NCBI RefSeq assembly: GCF_963662805.1
Contig: NZ_OY759854.1
Span: forward strand, 62,001 to 126,000
DNA length: 64,000 nucleotides
Reading direction: 5' to 3'
DNA from: an uncultured Cohaesibacter sp.
Lineage (GTDB): Bacteria > Pseudomonadota > Alphaproteobacteria > Rhizobiales > Cohaesibacteraceae
The notes beneath the pieces were generated by a model that had not been told where the DNA came from, did not search any database, and worked only from the letters and a program-made list of their open reading frames with translations. The translations under genes and the position numbers were made by a program. Positions 54,495-64,000 of this stretch are shown piece by piece (the first letter of the stretch is position 1; each line of letters opens with the position of its first letter).

Positions 54495-56327
54495 ATGTCG
54501 CACTCGAACGAGTTTGTAAGTTTTTTGAGGCATTACGGTCCTATCACTGCGACCGACAATATGTACGATGAACTCATTCAGGCAGAGATTGATCGCTTGA
54601 ACGTTTCGCCGCCGATTACGATTTCGCCTTCGACGCTTCCTTCGGTGCTCGAAAATTTCCATTCAGAGAACCCAAAGTCCGTTATTCTTACAGGAACCGC
54701 AGGTGACGGCAAAACCTATCATTGTCGCCTAGTTTTCGAGGAACTATCCGAAAATCCCGAACTTTGGCAACAAGGGCTAAAGTACGTATCGTTACCGCTC
54801 AAAGAATCTAACAAAACCTTGAATATCGTCAAAGATCTCAGCGAGCTGTCCCACGACGATAAATCGCGGTTCTTGCCTAGTCTGATGGCATCAATCGCAG
54901 ATCAAAGCCACGAAGAAGTCTTCTTGGTTGCGGCCAATGATGGCCAGCTCCTTGCAACACTTCGAGAGTGGTCCGAATCCCAAGGAGATGTCGAGTATCA
55001 AGCCTTCAAACTTATTGAAGGTATGCTGGTTGCTGATGAAGAAGAAAGCGACAGGCTGTCGTTGCGCCTTCACAATCTTTCGCGATTGGACGCAGCGGAG
55101 CATTTCCTTGAGATCATCAATCAGCTTATTGAGCATAGGCAGTGGGACAAATGTAAAGGTTGTGAACTTCTTAATGAAGATGGCACGTCGACCTGTCCAA
55201 TCAGAATCAATCGGGAGCGTCTTTGCAAAGTAGATGGGGTGTCGCTCTTTCAAAGTAGGCTTGCCGATCTTCTGAAGCTATCGCGTGCAAACCACACACA
55301 CCTTCCCATTCGCGATTTACTACTTCTCGGAGTGAATATTTTGCTTGGAGACCGCGCGAGTGCCGGGCTCTTGACCTGTCGGATGGCGCAAAATCGGGCT
55401 GCAAAGGGCCAGTATAAGGATACCAATCCATACACCAACGTGTTTGGCTCCAATCTGCCTGAGCGCCAACGTCAACAATATCAAGCGTTTACCGCTTTGG
55501 ATGCCTTCGGGATCGGCCGGGAAACAGATAACAAGATCGACAACCTGCTGATTTATGGCTCCTACAACGACGAGCAGCTCTTCAACTCACTGATCGGCAA
55601 TGACGTTCACTATGGCGCAGAGGCCTACGCATCTCTGCTTCGTGACTATCTTGAGGGCGAACGCGAAGAGATCACAGAGTTCATGAGGGCACTTGCGCGA
55701 CAGCGTCAACGCTTGTTTTTCACGATTCCAGAAAATGGAGAGCTTCGGCCGTGGTCCCTAAGTGTTTATCGTTCAGCAGATCACTTCCTTAGTTTTGGGC
55801 GCAAACTTGCGGAGGAAAGTGAGTACACGCGGATTTCCGAGCAGTTGGTGAAGGGACTAAATCGCACATTTTGCGGTATGATGATTGATGACGATACCAA
55901 ACTTTTCATCGCGTCATCTGGCGGTGATGGGCGGGGTCGTATTGCCTCGATTTTGGAACACGAACTAGGTGTGACCCCGCACCGCCGGGACCCCTATCTC
56001 CGTTTTGTGCTCGGGCATGACAGGCTCACTCCGAACATCGAAATTGTCGATCCAGCAGGGGCGGTAGAAACGGTCATTGATGGCTTGGAGCTTCAACTAA
56101 CTCATTTCGAGTATTTGATGCGGGTTGCGCGAGGAAGCCTTCCTGCGAGTTTCTCGCGCCAATGCTACGAAGACTTTCTGGATTTCAAGTTGCGCCTTAT
56201 CGAAAGGCTCGACCAAGTGATAGGCTCTCATCCCATAGCTGGCGAAGTCAATTTGCAAGCAATCACAGTAGATGCGCGTGGGCGGCCACAGCCTGACAAT
56301 ATTCGCATTCGGGTAGGGGACAAATGA
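54495..56327 (+). CDS. sspF: SspF/DptF-like restriction protein
   Basis: This 610-residue P-loop protein resembles DptF of phosphorothioation-dependent restriction. The Walker A is VILTGTAGDGKTYHCRLVF near residue 75. A putative metal-binding part KCKGCELLNEDGTSTCPIRIN lies near residue 225, followed by RDLLLLGVNILLGD and NKIDNLLIYGSYNDEQLF. With G and H it forms the module that attacks DNA lacking the sulfur mark. ATGA overlap with sspG. Confidence 0.82.
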   Translation: MSHSNEFVSFLRHYGPITATDNMYDELIQAEIDRLNVSPPITISPSTLPSVLENFHSENPKSVILTGTAGDGKTYHCRLVFEELSENPELWQQGLKYVSLPLKESNKTLNIVKDLSELSHDDKSRFLPSLMASIADQSHEEVFLVAANDGQLLATLREWSESQGDVEYQAFKLIEGMLVADEEESDRLSLRLHNLSRLDAAEHFLEIINQLIEHRQWDKCKGCELLNEDGTSTCPIRINRERLCKVDGVSLFQSRLADLLKLSRANHTHLPIRDLLLLGVNILLGDRASAGLLTCRMAQNRAAKGQYKDTNPYTNVFGSNLPERQRQQYQAFTALDAFGIGRETDNKIDNLLIYGSYNDEQLFNSLIGNDVHYGAEAYASLLRDYLEGEREEITEFMRALARQRQRLFFTIPENGELRPWSLSVYRSADHFLSFGRKLAEESEYTRISEQLVKGLNRTFCGMMIDDDTKLFIASSGGDGRGRIASILEHELGVTPHRRDPYLRFVLGHDRLTPNIEIVDPAGAVETVIDGLELQLTHFEYLMRVARGSLPASFSRQCYEDFLDFKLRLIERLDQVIGSHPIAGEVNLQAITVDARGRPQPDNIRIRVGDK

Positions 56328-57850
56328 CCAAGTTAGAGCCACCGACTAAATATCGAGGAATAAAAATTTGGGTTGATGAAGCAATATGGGGGCATCGACT
56401 TTACAACGATCAGACCCCATGGCTTGTCTTTTTAGAGTTTCTTTCTGTCTTTCGTTCGCGATCGCAAGTAGGTTACGGTTTGAAGGAATTTCGAGAGGAA
56501 GGTGCACATGAGAACTTCTCCTACGACATTCCGCGACTTATTCCGCTTCGGGAACTCGTCTTCAATAATCCACATGTACAGCATATTGACGACAGCGAGA
56601 AACCTAGCTCGGAAAAATGGGACGCTTGGCTTGCACAATTCAACAAAGAACAAAATTTCTCATTCCTGAAAGATCGGTTTGGCGATTTTTCTGAGATAGC
56701 ACGAGTAATCGAACTGTTCCAAAGTACCGCGGTTGAGCCACACAGGCAGAGGCGATGGACAAGTCGCTTCCTCTTCCCATATGGGCCATATTGCTTGTAT
56801 GCGGATCTCCCGAACACTCCCACAGGAAGCCCCGACCGTCGTTTTTTCGCGCGGGGCGGAGAGCTCTTGTATCTAATGCTTTCTCGTAGCGGAAGTGGGC
56901 CGGAAATTGCAGAGTTGATATCGAACAAGCTTCTACGCGAAGAAGACACTTGGAACCGTTTGGCAAAAGCGATGCTTCCAAATGACCACAGAATTGATGC
57001 CAATTCCGTTTCCGGTGGTATTGGTTATCTTCCATACGCCGAGCGCGACGAGTACAAGCAGCTTGCACATACCTGGCGGCAGCTTCTTTCTTTGGATCTT
57101 CCAAGCAATGCTGTTCTAGATCCACTGGTTCGCTTGTCCGCGCTACACATGCTGCTCTACATGTTAAGACGCGCGGGAGAGGAGACAGGGCAGCAAAAAG
57201 AGCCAAAGTTTGTTCTAGAAATCGCAGCTCCTAAAAAGACTACCCTCTTTGAAATTTCTGCCGAGAATCTTCACGCGAACAGAATGCTCTCATCTAGAGC
57301 CGTCAGGGCCTATGTTGATTCCGCTCGCGACGATCCCTGCTGGCAAAAAGCACTTGAAGCACGAGCACCTGCAGAGGCTGTTCGAGATTATCTCACTGAA
57401 AGATTTTTGTGGGACCCTGAAGACGGGCCTGCAGGCGGAGACCCCGACGCCATTCTTGAATCGCTGCGGACCTATGCAGAAACTAGGCACGGTCAACACG
57501 TAGCGAAGGTCCACCTTGAATGGACGCGGCAAATTGGCATGTCCGTATCGAGACGGGGCGTTGGCGTTTGGTATGCGCCAAATGACTCGCTGATAAAAGC
57601 TTTGGTCATGTGTACGGTTGAAGGGGAACGTGAGGAATACCACCGCTTTCTCGCCAATTTGTATGAGCGCTTTCGTATTATCGTTGCCGCTCCTGAAGCT
57701 GAGAAAGCCTACGGATATTTACCAACAGATCAGTACGCTTTTACACAAAATGCCCAGAGATTGGAGCAACGTCTCCGCACCCTCGGACTGTTGCGACGCC
57801 TATCCGATGATTGCGCATATGTTGAAAATCCATTTCGGAGGCGGGTATGA
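56324..57850 (+). CDS. sspG: SspG/DptG-like protein
   Basis: This 508-residue protein has no catalytic motif that I recognise. It begins with IWVDEAIWGHRLYNDQTPWLVFLEFL and includes GYGLKEFREEGAHENFSYDIPRL. Size, order and ATGA coupling on both sides match DptG in dptFGH clusters. It is presumably a structural or bridging subunit of the restriction complex. Naming is by synteny and general resemblance. Confidence 0.75.
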   Translation: MTKLEPPTKYRGIKIWVDEAIWGHRLYNDQTPWLVFLEFLSVFRSRSQVGYGLKEFREEGAHENFSYDIPRLIPLRELVFNNPHVQHIDDSEKPSSEKWDAWLAQFNKEQNFSFLKDRFGDFSEIARVIELFQSTAVEPHRQRRWTSRFLFPYGPYCLYADLPNTPTGSPDRRFFARGGELLYLMLSRSGSGPEIAELISNKLLREEDTWNRLAKAMLPNDHRIDANSVSGGIGYLPYAERDEYKQLAHTWRQLLSLDLPSNAVLDPLVRLSALHMLLYMLRRAGEETGQQKEPKFVLEIAAPKKTTLFEISAENLHANRMLSSRAVRAYVDSARDDPCWQKALEARAPAEAVRDYLTERFLWDPEDGPAGGDPDAILESLRTYAETRHGQHVAKVHLEWTRQIGMSVSRRGVGVWYAPNDSLIKALVMCTVEGEREEYHRFLANLYERFRIIVAAPEAEKAYGYLPTDQYAFTQNAQRLEQRLRTLGLLRRLSDDCAYVENPFRRRV

Positions 57851-60800
57851 CTAGAACTGAACTAATTGCATCTGTTGCAGCCGCCGTCATTAGCGAGCAA
57901 CTCAACGCAGAACCAGACGGGACACATCGTATCTGCATGTTGGGTCTCGATGGGGATGTCGTTTGTTCGATTGCAAACGCAACAATTTCCGACGCTTTCC
58001 TTGCAGAGTCAGTTTTGGTTCGCATCGGTTCAGTATTTGATCCAGATCGCACCCTGTCCAATGAACTATTAAGTGATGAATCCATTACGCATTGGAGGCA
58101 TTGCAAGCTGCCCGATGGCAAGCGAGCGGTGCTCTTTGCGGCTACACAGGCGGAGCTGCAGCGCAATGACAAAAGCGTTGAAAAAGTTACGCGAATTGAA
58201 ACCGACAAGCTGCGTCTACGCTACGACGATTGGATGGATGCAGTAGGCATCACTGAGCAGTATTTAGATGCGAATAAACGGGTTCATCTAAAAGCTGCCT
58301 TGAGGGCAGCCAATGAAACACATGCGGCTCGTTCAATCGGCGCATTTGCGGATTTCGTTCTAGAGATCGCGGATGCAATCAAGGTGCAAGGCTTGCCGCT
58401 ACAGAAAGCCATTGATGCATCTCTTTCTGCAATTCGCCTTCCACGCTATGCTGGATACTTCGATCGCATTCCAGAAAAGAAGCGTGCTTCAAGTTCAGAA
58501 TGGGCAAAGATCTTCAAACGGCTCCACCAAAATATTCGACCACTCTTAGTTCGAGAGAATGATCGTGGAGAACCGATAGATGGACAACTCAAAGAGAATT
58601 ATGCAGCGATTGAAGAGCGTCTTACCGAACTAGATCGATATGCAATTGAGGCTTTCCTGGATGCCGATCTCTCTGCAGATACTTGGACTGACGCTCAATC
58701 TCACATCGTAGACCTGGACTGGCGCACAATCTCCGAGGTCTTTATAGGGCCGCGGCGCGCAGAGAAACTTCCACTAGGTGAACGGACGGTCAAGTTTTTT
58801 GACGATGAGTTCGATGACACGTTGGAAGATGAAGAACGTACATTGCTTTCCAGGGAAATTCCGAAGAGTCCGTCAGATGATCTGACAGATTTCTTCAATA
58901 ATTATCAGGAGCACATTGCGCGCGACAAAGCGCTATATGCGGCTTGGGAAAAGTACATTTACAACAACCCTCAACCCTACAGTAATTTCTTTGTAGGACT
59001 TATTGAAACTCTGCATCGTTTGCGAGATTGCACACACGACAAGGATATTACTGCTCGGAAACTAGTAGTGAGTATCCCGCGCAGTCGGGAGAAGAGTTTT
59101 TGGAGGGGAAAGAACGCTCGAATAATGAGATACTTTGCTTTCAGGCATAGAGGTATCAGCAAACTTTTCGGGCCCAATGTGATCTTTAAATTTGGCAAGC
59201 TTGATGAGTTTTACTTTCCAGACGTAGATCAAGAACTATCTCGTGTAACGTCGACAGCACGCGACGCTCGGAGCCTCAAATTTGAAGTCGAGTTCGACCC
59301 AGAAGGTGCCAAAGCTAAGCTTCTGTTTGTCTGGGAAATGCCAGCAAGTGCAGTAGCCACCTCGATGGCAAGCGACCTCATTCGTATAGCTAACTTTCAA
59401 GGTGAGCGGGCGCTCTTGCCGACTGCGGATATTGCACGCCAATCCACAAGTTCCAAAGGCAGAATTCAACGGATAGACTTAAGCGATCAAAATACTATCC
59501 GTGACGTCGCCAATGGTAGCGATGGAACGATGGTAGCACCAAACAGGGATAGCGGTGACCGAGGGGACGCATTCTTATCAGTCCTTGAGGAACTTAAACC
59601 TCTAATCTCTCAAAATGGTTCAGAGACGATACGTGTGGCTTTTCAAGAGTTTATGGAGCAGTTTTCGTCAGCTATTCGCGACTGGGTGGGGGTGTCTGGC
59701 GATGGTGTAGCCTCCGCCACATTCATTTCTCAGGCTGAAGCATATGGACACGTTCTTGATGCACTTATTGGTAGTGCAAATAATGATCGTGCTCGTGAGC
59801 GCCTTTGGACAGAATTGTTGCGTATTGGTACTGGAAATGTGGGAGGAGGTACTGCTGCTGCGGTCATTTTGCCTTGGCATCCCTTGAGGCTAGCGGAGGT
59901 TCACATCAAGGCTAAATTAGTCGCTGATTTGGTGAATAAAGCTATTACCTCGGATGAAGATGATATCTTCCGTGCTGACTTGCTCTTCCATGAGAAGGCT
60001 ATCGAACAGCAGGCCGCCTTTTACCCAGAGGTTTGTGTTGGGTTTGAGGATGGCCGACCGTTGTTGTTGTCTGTTACTGACACTTCTTATGACTATAGCT
60101 TGGCTGAGCAGCCCCAACGTCGCTTGAACGGAAGCGGAGAGGACGCTCAAGACACTGAGCCAAGCGTTGCGGCGAAGGCATTTAGTGCGGTAGGGGAGCA
60201 ATTTCTTAGCTTGCTTCCGCATGAAAGAACAAATTTTTCCGTCGTACTATACAATGCAGAGTCAAAAGCCTTGCCAAGTGCTCTAGCCGTTGAGCTCTCC
60301 AGTAAGGTTGAGCAAGAGAATGAACTCCAGTGTGATCTCTTGCTGACGCACTCACAGCCGAGCAGAATGCGGCGGATATACGAACAGCAGAACGTCGCCG
60401 TGAGCGATGACACTGGCTCGGTTATGGCAAGTGAAGCCGCTCGTCATTTTTTGTCGCGTCTACGTGTCGGATTTCTAGATGAGAGCCGTATTAGTGGGGA
60501 TGAAGCCACTCGAGCCGCCGACCTTGTCGCACTGCAAGACGTAATTGCCAGAAATGCCAATATCGTCTGGAAACGCGCTCCTGGTTTAGCTCGCCCATCC
60601 TTAATAGACTATGTCCCACTAAAATGGTCCAAGCGTCGCCCAGTCGGCGCTGCCGACACTGCTACTTCAGTGTACCTCTCCGCTCCAGTTCAGCCATTTG
60701 TTGGCCAGGTTTACTTAAATGCGCTGCATATCTTTCTTCATGGCGATAATGCCCAAATAGGAGATGTCATACCTGCTCGTGAGGTCAATTTTGCGGACGG

Positions 60801-63219
60801 AGATATCTCCGAGGTTTTCAAGAACTCCCACCGAATTGGAGAATGGGTAGTTAACTATGACGAGCTTGTCGACCGTAGATTGCTGGCCAACAATGGCGTA
60901 CAGGTAATCCGGCACATTCATGATCGAAACGTAGATCGCAACATCACTGTTTCGACTACTTCAAAGCCGCGTTTGTTACATACCCTGCTCAAGGAAAGGC
61001 TTAATCGAATAGACCCTAGTATTGTTCAACAACATGGTGAAGCTGCGGTTCAAAAGCTAACAGATCAGGCAAACTATCTGTCTGGCCATGTTGTCATGCG
61101 TGCGGCGCGTTACGGACGCTATGCCAACGAATTGATCGGTGTCGTCCTATCAATGGAAGAGCTAAAGAGCGGTTTGGGCGATCGTCGTTTGCCAATAGGT
61201 TGGTACTTTCTGGACGACTTCGCATCGTGGTTTGGTCAGAAGGAGGAGCAGATTGCTGATATCATGGCGATTGCCCCGCGTTTCGTGGATGGAAAGCCCG
61301 TCCTCATGATCGCCTTCTCTGAAGCAAAGTTCGTTACTTCTCGTGGCTATCGATCTCATGCGAAAAAGTCGGCTAAGCAACTCGAAGAAACTGTTCTTCG
61401 ACTTGGTCGTGCTCTTGATCCTAGTCGCGCTCGTATTGATCGTGATGCATGGCTCCACCGTATTGGCGATTTTATGATTGAGGGCATGCAGCCGTTTGAT
61501 CCTGAGCTATTGGGTGGTTGGGACCTTCATCGTTGGTCCGAAGAGGTGCGGGAGGATATTGTTCCTATTGTCCTCGTTGGATTCTCGCATGTATTTGTCC
61601 ATGACGAAGATGAGTACGTTGATGCAGGGGGGGAAACGCCGCTAAAAGGTACTCCGCATTGCGTGCAGCAAGTGTATGATAAGCCACGAGTAGCCTCACT
61701 GCTTAGAGCGTTTGTATCGGACGAAACAAGTGAAGCTTCTTCACTTAGCGCCGAGCAAGAGCGCCACTGGCGAGATGCGCTAGTCTCGCAGCCGAATAAG
61801 CCATCATCAAAAAATGAAGGGATTGATTACGGAGATACACAGAAAAGCGGTGCAAACAGTAATTCTTCATTGAGAAGTATTGAAGATGACTTGGTGGCGA
61901 TAGAGCCCGCCAGTGAGAAAATCGACGAAGTTGCGAAAGGCAGCAATCTGACAGTAGAGGACATTAAGAATGAAGCCGGCAGCTCAGCCGGTCAGTTCGA
62001 GAATTATCCTAACATATTGACAAAGCTGCCAGAAATGCCTTCTCAACAACTTGCTGAGTGGCTTGGAAGCGGTTCGGGGGATTGTGATGATACAGCGGCT
62101 CAGAAGTGGCTAGATAACACTGTTATTCGCCTACAGCGAGCTTTGCGAGGCTATGACATGACCGCTGAGCTGATCGGATCTAGGCTGACCCCCAATGCGG
62201 CTCTTGTCCGTCTGCGTGGATCTGACGATTTGACACTACCGAAGGTGGAAAAGCGCCGCCAAGAGCTTCTAACTTCGCATGCCATTGATGTCATCAACGT
62301 ACTAGCCGCGCCCATGGAAATCGTTATCATGGTTCGTCGTCCCAACCGCGCAATTCTTCGCCTCAAGGATCTATGGCGAAAGCGCGAGCTACCGAGTACG
62401 GCTCCCGTTTCAAACACGAGTTTGCTTCTTGGTGCTAAGGAAGCAGATGGCGATCTATTGTATCTGAATGTTGGAGATGGGTTTGGAGGTCTTCAGCCAC
62501 ACGGTCCTCATACGCTTATTGCTGGTGAAACGGGTAGCGGAAAAGGCGTGCTCGTGCAGTGCCTTCTCCTCGATATTTGCGCTACAAATGATCCGCAAAG
62601 TGCTCGTATAAAAATGATAGATCCAAAAGCAGGCATTGATTTCCCGTGGTTGAGAAATATGCCACATCTCGACGGTGGATTGATAACGACGCGTGAAGAA
62701 GCCATTGAAGCGCTCGAAGAGCTTGTTGAGGAAATGGAACGTCGTAACCGGTTACTTGCTGAAGCCGGAGTCACGAAACTTTCCAATTACAATCGAAAAG
62801 TTCCCAAATCTGAGCGCCTCCCGCGCATCTGGATGTTTCATGATGAACTCGCAGACTGGATGCTCATTGATGAATATCGCGATGCGGTGGAGCTAAATGC
62901 ATCTCGCTTGGGGGTCAAGGCGCGAGCCGCAGGTATCAATCTCGTGCTCATCACGCAGCGGCCCGACAAAGACGCTCTTCCGATGCAGCTTAGAGCAAAT
63001 TTGACAAACAGGCTTGTTCTTAAAGTCGCTGATAAGAGAAACTCTGTACTGGTGCTGGATGAGCCCGGTGCTGAACGGCTTCTTGGGCGGGGACACCTGG
63101 CTGCTAAGTTGTCGGGAGAAGGAGAGATTATCTTGGCACAAGTACCCTATGCTGACGAAGATGAGATTGCAGAATTGGCCGCTCTGATTCAGGACGCTTG
63201 GACAAGCCCCACCAACTGA
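57847..63219 (+). CDS. sspH: SspH/DptH-like giant protein with C-terminal FtsK/HerA ATPase
   Basis: This 1790-residue protein fits DptH. Most of the chain (1-1300) lacks motifs I can name. A Ser/Asn/Asp-rich linker spans about 1314-1394. The C-terminal motor has Walker A AGETGSGKGVLVQCLLLD near residue 1560, Walker B RIWMFHDELADWML near 1660 and an ITQRPDKDALPMQLRANLTNR segment. It probably translocates on DNA during restriction. Last gene of sspFGH. Confidence 0.85.
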   Translation: MTRTELIASVAAAVISEQLNAEPDGTHRICMLGLDGDVVCSIANATISDAFLAESVLVRIGSVFDPDRTLSNELLSDESITHWRHCKLPDGKRAVLFAATQAELQRNDKSVEKVTRIETDKLRLRYDDWMDAVGITEQYLDANKRVHLKAALRAANETHAARSIGAFADFVLEIADAIKVQGLPLQKAIDASLSAIRLPRYAGYFDRIPEKKRASSSEWAKIFKRLHQNIRPLLVRENDRGEPIDGQLKENYAAIEERLTELDRYAIEAFLDADLSADTWTDAQSHIVDLDWRTISEVFIGPRRAEKLPLGERTVKFFDDEFDDTLEDEERTLLSREIPKSPSDDLTDFFNNYQEHIARDKALYAAWEKYIYNNPQPYSNFFVGLIETLHRLRDCTHDKDITARKLVVSIPRSREKSFWRGKNARIMRYFAFRHRGISKLFGPNVIFKFGKLDEFYFPDVDQELSRVTSTARDARSLKFEVEFDPEGAKAKLLFVWEMPASAVATSMASDLIRIANFQGERALLPTADIARQSTSSKGRIQRIDLSDQNTIRDVANGSDGTMVAPNRDSGDRGDAFLSVLEELKPLISQNGSETIRVAFQEFMEQFSSAIRDWVGVSGDGVASATFISQAEAYGHVLDALIGSANNDRARERLWTELLRIGTGNVGGGTAAAVILPWHPLRLAEVHIKAKLVADLVNKAITSDEDDIFRADLLFHEKAIEQQAAFYPEVCVGFEDGRPLLLSVTDTSYDYSLAEQPQRRLNGSGEDAQDTEPSVAAKAFSAVGEQFLSLLPHERTNFSVVLYNAESKALPSALAVELSSKVEQENELQCDLLLTHSQPSRMRRIYEQQNVAVSDDTGSVMASEAARHFLSRLRVGFLDESRISGDEATRAADLVALQDVIARNANIVWKRAPGLARPSLIDYVPLKWSKRRPVGAADTATSVYLSAPVQPFVGQVYLNALHIFLHGDNAQIGDVIPAREVNFADGDISEVFKNSHRIGEWVVNYDELVDRRLLANNGVQVIRHIHDRNVDRNITVSTTSKPRLLHTLLKERLNRIDPSIVQQHGEAAVQKLTDQANYLSGHVVMRAARYGRYANELIGVVLSMEELKSGLGDRRLPIGWYFLDDFASWFGQKEEQIADIMAIAPRFVDGKPVLMIAFSEAKFVTSRGYRSHAKKSAKQLEETVLRLGRALDPSRARIDRDAWLHRIGDFMIEGMQPFDPELLGGWDLHRWSEEVREDIVPIVLVGFSHVFVHDEDEYVDAGGETPLKGTPHCVQQVYDKPRVASLLRAFVSDETSEASSLSAEQERHWRDALVSQPNKPSSKNEGIDYGDTQKSGANSNSSLRSIEDDLVAIEPASEKIDEVAKGSNLTVEDIKNEAGSSAGQFENYPNILTKLPEMPSQQLAEWLGSGSGDCDDTAAQKWLDNTVIRLQRALRGYDMTAELIGSRLTPNAALVRLRGSDDLTLPKVEKRRQELLTSHAIDVINVLAAPMEIVIMVRRPNRAILRLKDLWRKRELPSTAPVSNTSLLLGAKEADGDLLYLNVGDGFGGLQPHGPHTLIAGETGSGKGVLVQCLLLDICATNDPQSARIKMIDPKAGIDFPWLRNMPHLDGGLITTREEAIEALEELVEEMERRNRLLAEAGVTKLSNYNRKVPKSERLPRIWMFHDELADWMLIDEYRDAVELNASRLGVKARAAGINLVLITQRPDKDALPMQLRANLTNRLVLKVADKRNSVLVLDEPGAERLLGRGHLAAKLSGEGEIILAQVPYADEDEIAELAALIQDAWTSPTN

Positions 63220-63511
63220 TGAAACTTGACTGACTGCAATTGTTGATATTCCGAAGCGCGGAAGGCACTCGTTTGATGTTCAACGCCATGCCGCGAGGAG
63301 GCTGCTTCAAAGCATCGCCCGAGATAGTCTAGTTCTTGCTCTCTTTTGACAAATGTTAGGCCGTCAAATGTCTGCAAAATTCCCAGTTATCGTAACTGGG
63401 AGCCAAAGCTTGTCAGTAAGCCTTCTGTGTTAGGTCTATCGCATGGTTGAATTTGCTGTTTTGTAAAGTCTGTGTTACATAATTTGATATAACGGTAAAA
63501 GGGCTTTACAA
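63220..63511. other. Spacer with a 9-bp hairpin, hipB promoter region
   Basis: TCCCAGTTA, loop TCG, TAACTGGGA (63381-63401) is a perfect hairpin that may end the ssp transcript or act as an operator. TTGATATAAC (63484-63493) before hipB resembles the boxes upstream of sspF. Confidence 0.45.
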
Positions 63512-63805
63512 ATGGCGGAGTCAGCCAAGATATCTCCTGCGACCAAAAGGCAACTTCGGACTATTGGGGGCAAGCTCAAGCGAGCAAGGCTTTTGAGACG
63601 ACTGCCAATGGATCTGGTTGCTGAACGGGCAAGAACTTCGCGGCCAACCTTGCAACGAGTTGAGGCCGGTGATCCCAACGTTCGAATTAGCACCTATCTT
63701 ATGGTTATGCAGGCTCTGGGCCTTCTTGACGAATTTAGCCTGGAAGATCCTCTTGATGCCGAGCTTTCGAACGAGCAATTGCCGAGCAGGATACGGCTGA
63801 CATGA
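63512..63805 (+). CDS. hipB: HipB-like Xre antitoxin
   Basis: This 97-residue HTH protein has GGKLKRARLLRRLPMDLVAERARTSRPTLQRVEAG, then VRISTYLMVMQALGLLDEFS. It pairs with the HipA gene that overlaps its stop (ATGA). It would bind the toxin kinase and repress the operon. Confidence 0.85.
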   Translation: MAESAKISPATKRQLRTIGGKLKRARLLRRLPMDLVAERARTSRPTLQRVEAGDPNVRISTYLMVMQALGLLDEFSLEDPLDAELSNEQLPSRIRLT

Positions 63806-64000
63806 GCAACATCGAAGTTTTTCTCGATGCCCATGGCAATCTGCGCCGTGTGGGGCTGTTACGCAGACATGCGGGAGCGGGCCGAGAGCGCGTTACTTAT
63901 GAGCATGATGAGAAATGGCTCGAAATACCCGAAGCATTCCAGTTCGATCCGTCTTTGCCACTGACAAGAGGCATCCACACCCCTCCAGGAAGAAAGGAAA
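63802..64000 (+). CDS. hipA: HipA-family kinase toxin, 5' part
   Basis: The first 66 codons are visible, beginning MSNIEVFLDAHGNLRRVGLLRRHAG and continuing with VTYEHDEKWLEIPEAFQFDPSLPLTRG, the standard N-terminal HipA domain. The kinase domain is beyond the window, so activity cannot be judged. HipA enzymes phosphorylate translation factors such as tRNA synthetases and cause growth arrest. Confidence 0.85.
   Translation, partial: MSNIEVFLDAHGNLRRVGLLRRHAGAGRERVTYEHDEKWLEIPEAFQFDPSLPLTRGIHTPPGRKE

Noticed and set aside
47872..63219. Interpretation as a BREX locus
   Set aside because: No PglZ, PglX or BrxL gene is present. The DUF4007, DndC-like and DptFGH-like set fits phosphorothioation instead.

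Overview
The window looks like an alphaproteobacterial chromosome segment, probably Hyphomicrobiales. The support is a TRAP dicarboxylate-type operon, an Omp25/31-type outer membrane protein, cupin-type AraC regulators and a RepA/DUF2285/DUF2840/DUF3363/Trb integrative conjugative element (ICE) core of the kind common in that group. The genus cannot be fixed from the sequence alone.

Chromosomal left part (1-16.4 kb): the 3' part of an IS3-family element with a nonsense mutation in orfB; a catabolic locus with an enolase-superfamily sugar-acid dehydratase and a GntR/FCD regulator, divergent from a three-gene TRAP transporter (dctP-dctQ-dctM) with a perfect palindrome between them; a lone AT-rich YciI-like gene; a redox cluster (two aldo/keto reductases, an SDR, an AraC regulator, an MFS exporter); a decayed fragment of an ICE gene at 13.35-13.63 kb; a second AraC regulator divergent from a CPLC peroxiredoxin-like protein; a membrane GGDEF protein; and a DUF3955 protein.

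ICE core (16.6-46.1 kb): DUF2285 (frameshifted), a second DUF2285 gene, HTH, RepA, DUF2840, TraF-type peptidase, lytic transglycosylase, DUF3363 relaxase, then a cargo block (tyrosine recombinase, a small coupled ORF, two heme-oxygenase-fold proteins that seem to lack the proximal His, an Omp25-like barrel, a LysR regulator), then traG, an RHH protein and trbBCDEJKLFGI with DUF2274. Four accessory genes follow (DUF932, ParB, Toprim/DUF7146, DUF2493). All four have hairpin-bearing leaders, and two of these leaders share the same sequence and fold.

Defence part (46.1-64 kb): a RES-Xre toxin-antitoxin pair; an unassigned AT-rich spacer; a DNA phosphorothioation defence locus with sspA divergent from sspB-sspC-sspD, followed by a DptF/DptG/DptH-type restriction module (sspFGH) with ATGA-coupled genes; and a HipB/HipA pair cut by the window end. 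The Ssp proteins would put sulfur into the DNA backbone, and FGH would use the mark to discriminate self from invading DNA. The ICE would spread this cassette.

The least explained parts are the His-less heme-oxygenase pair with its barrel protein, the repeated leader RNA fold, and the 11-bp cruciform leader at 45.03-45.09 kb.
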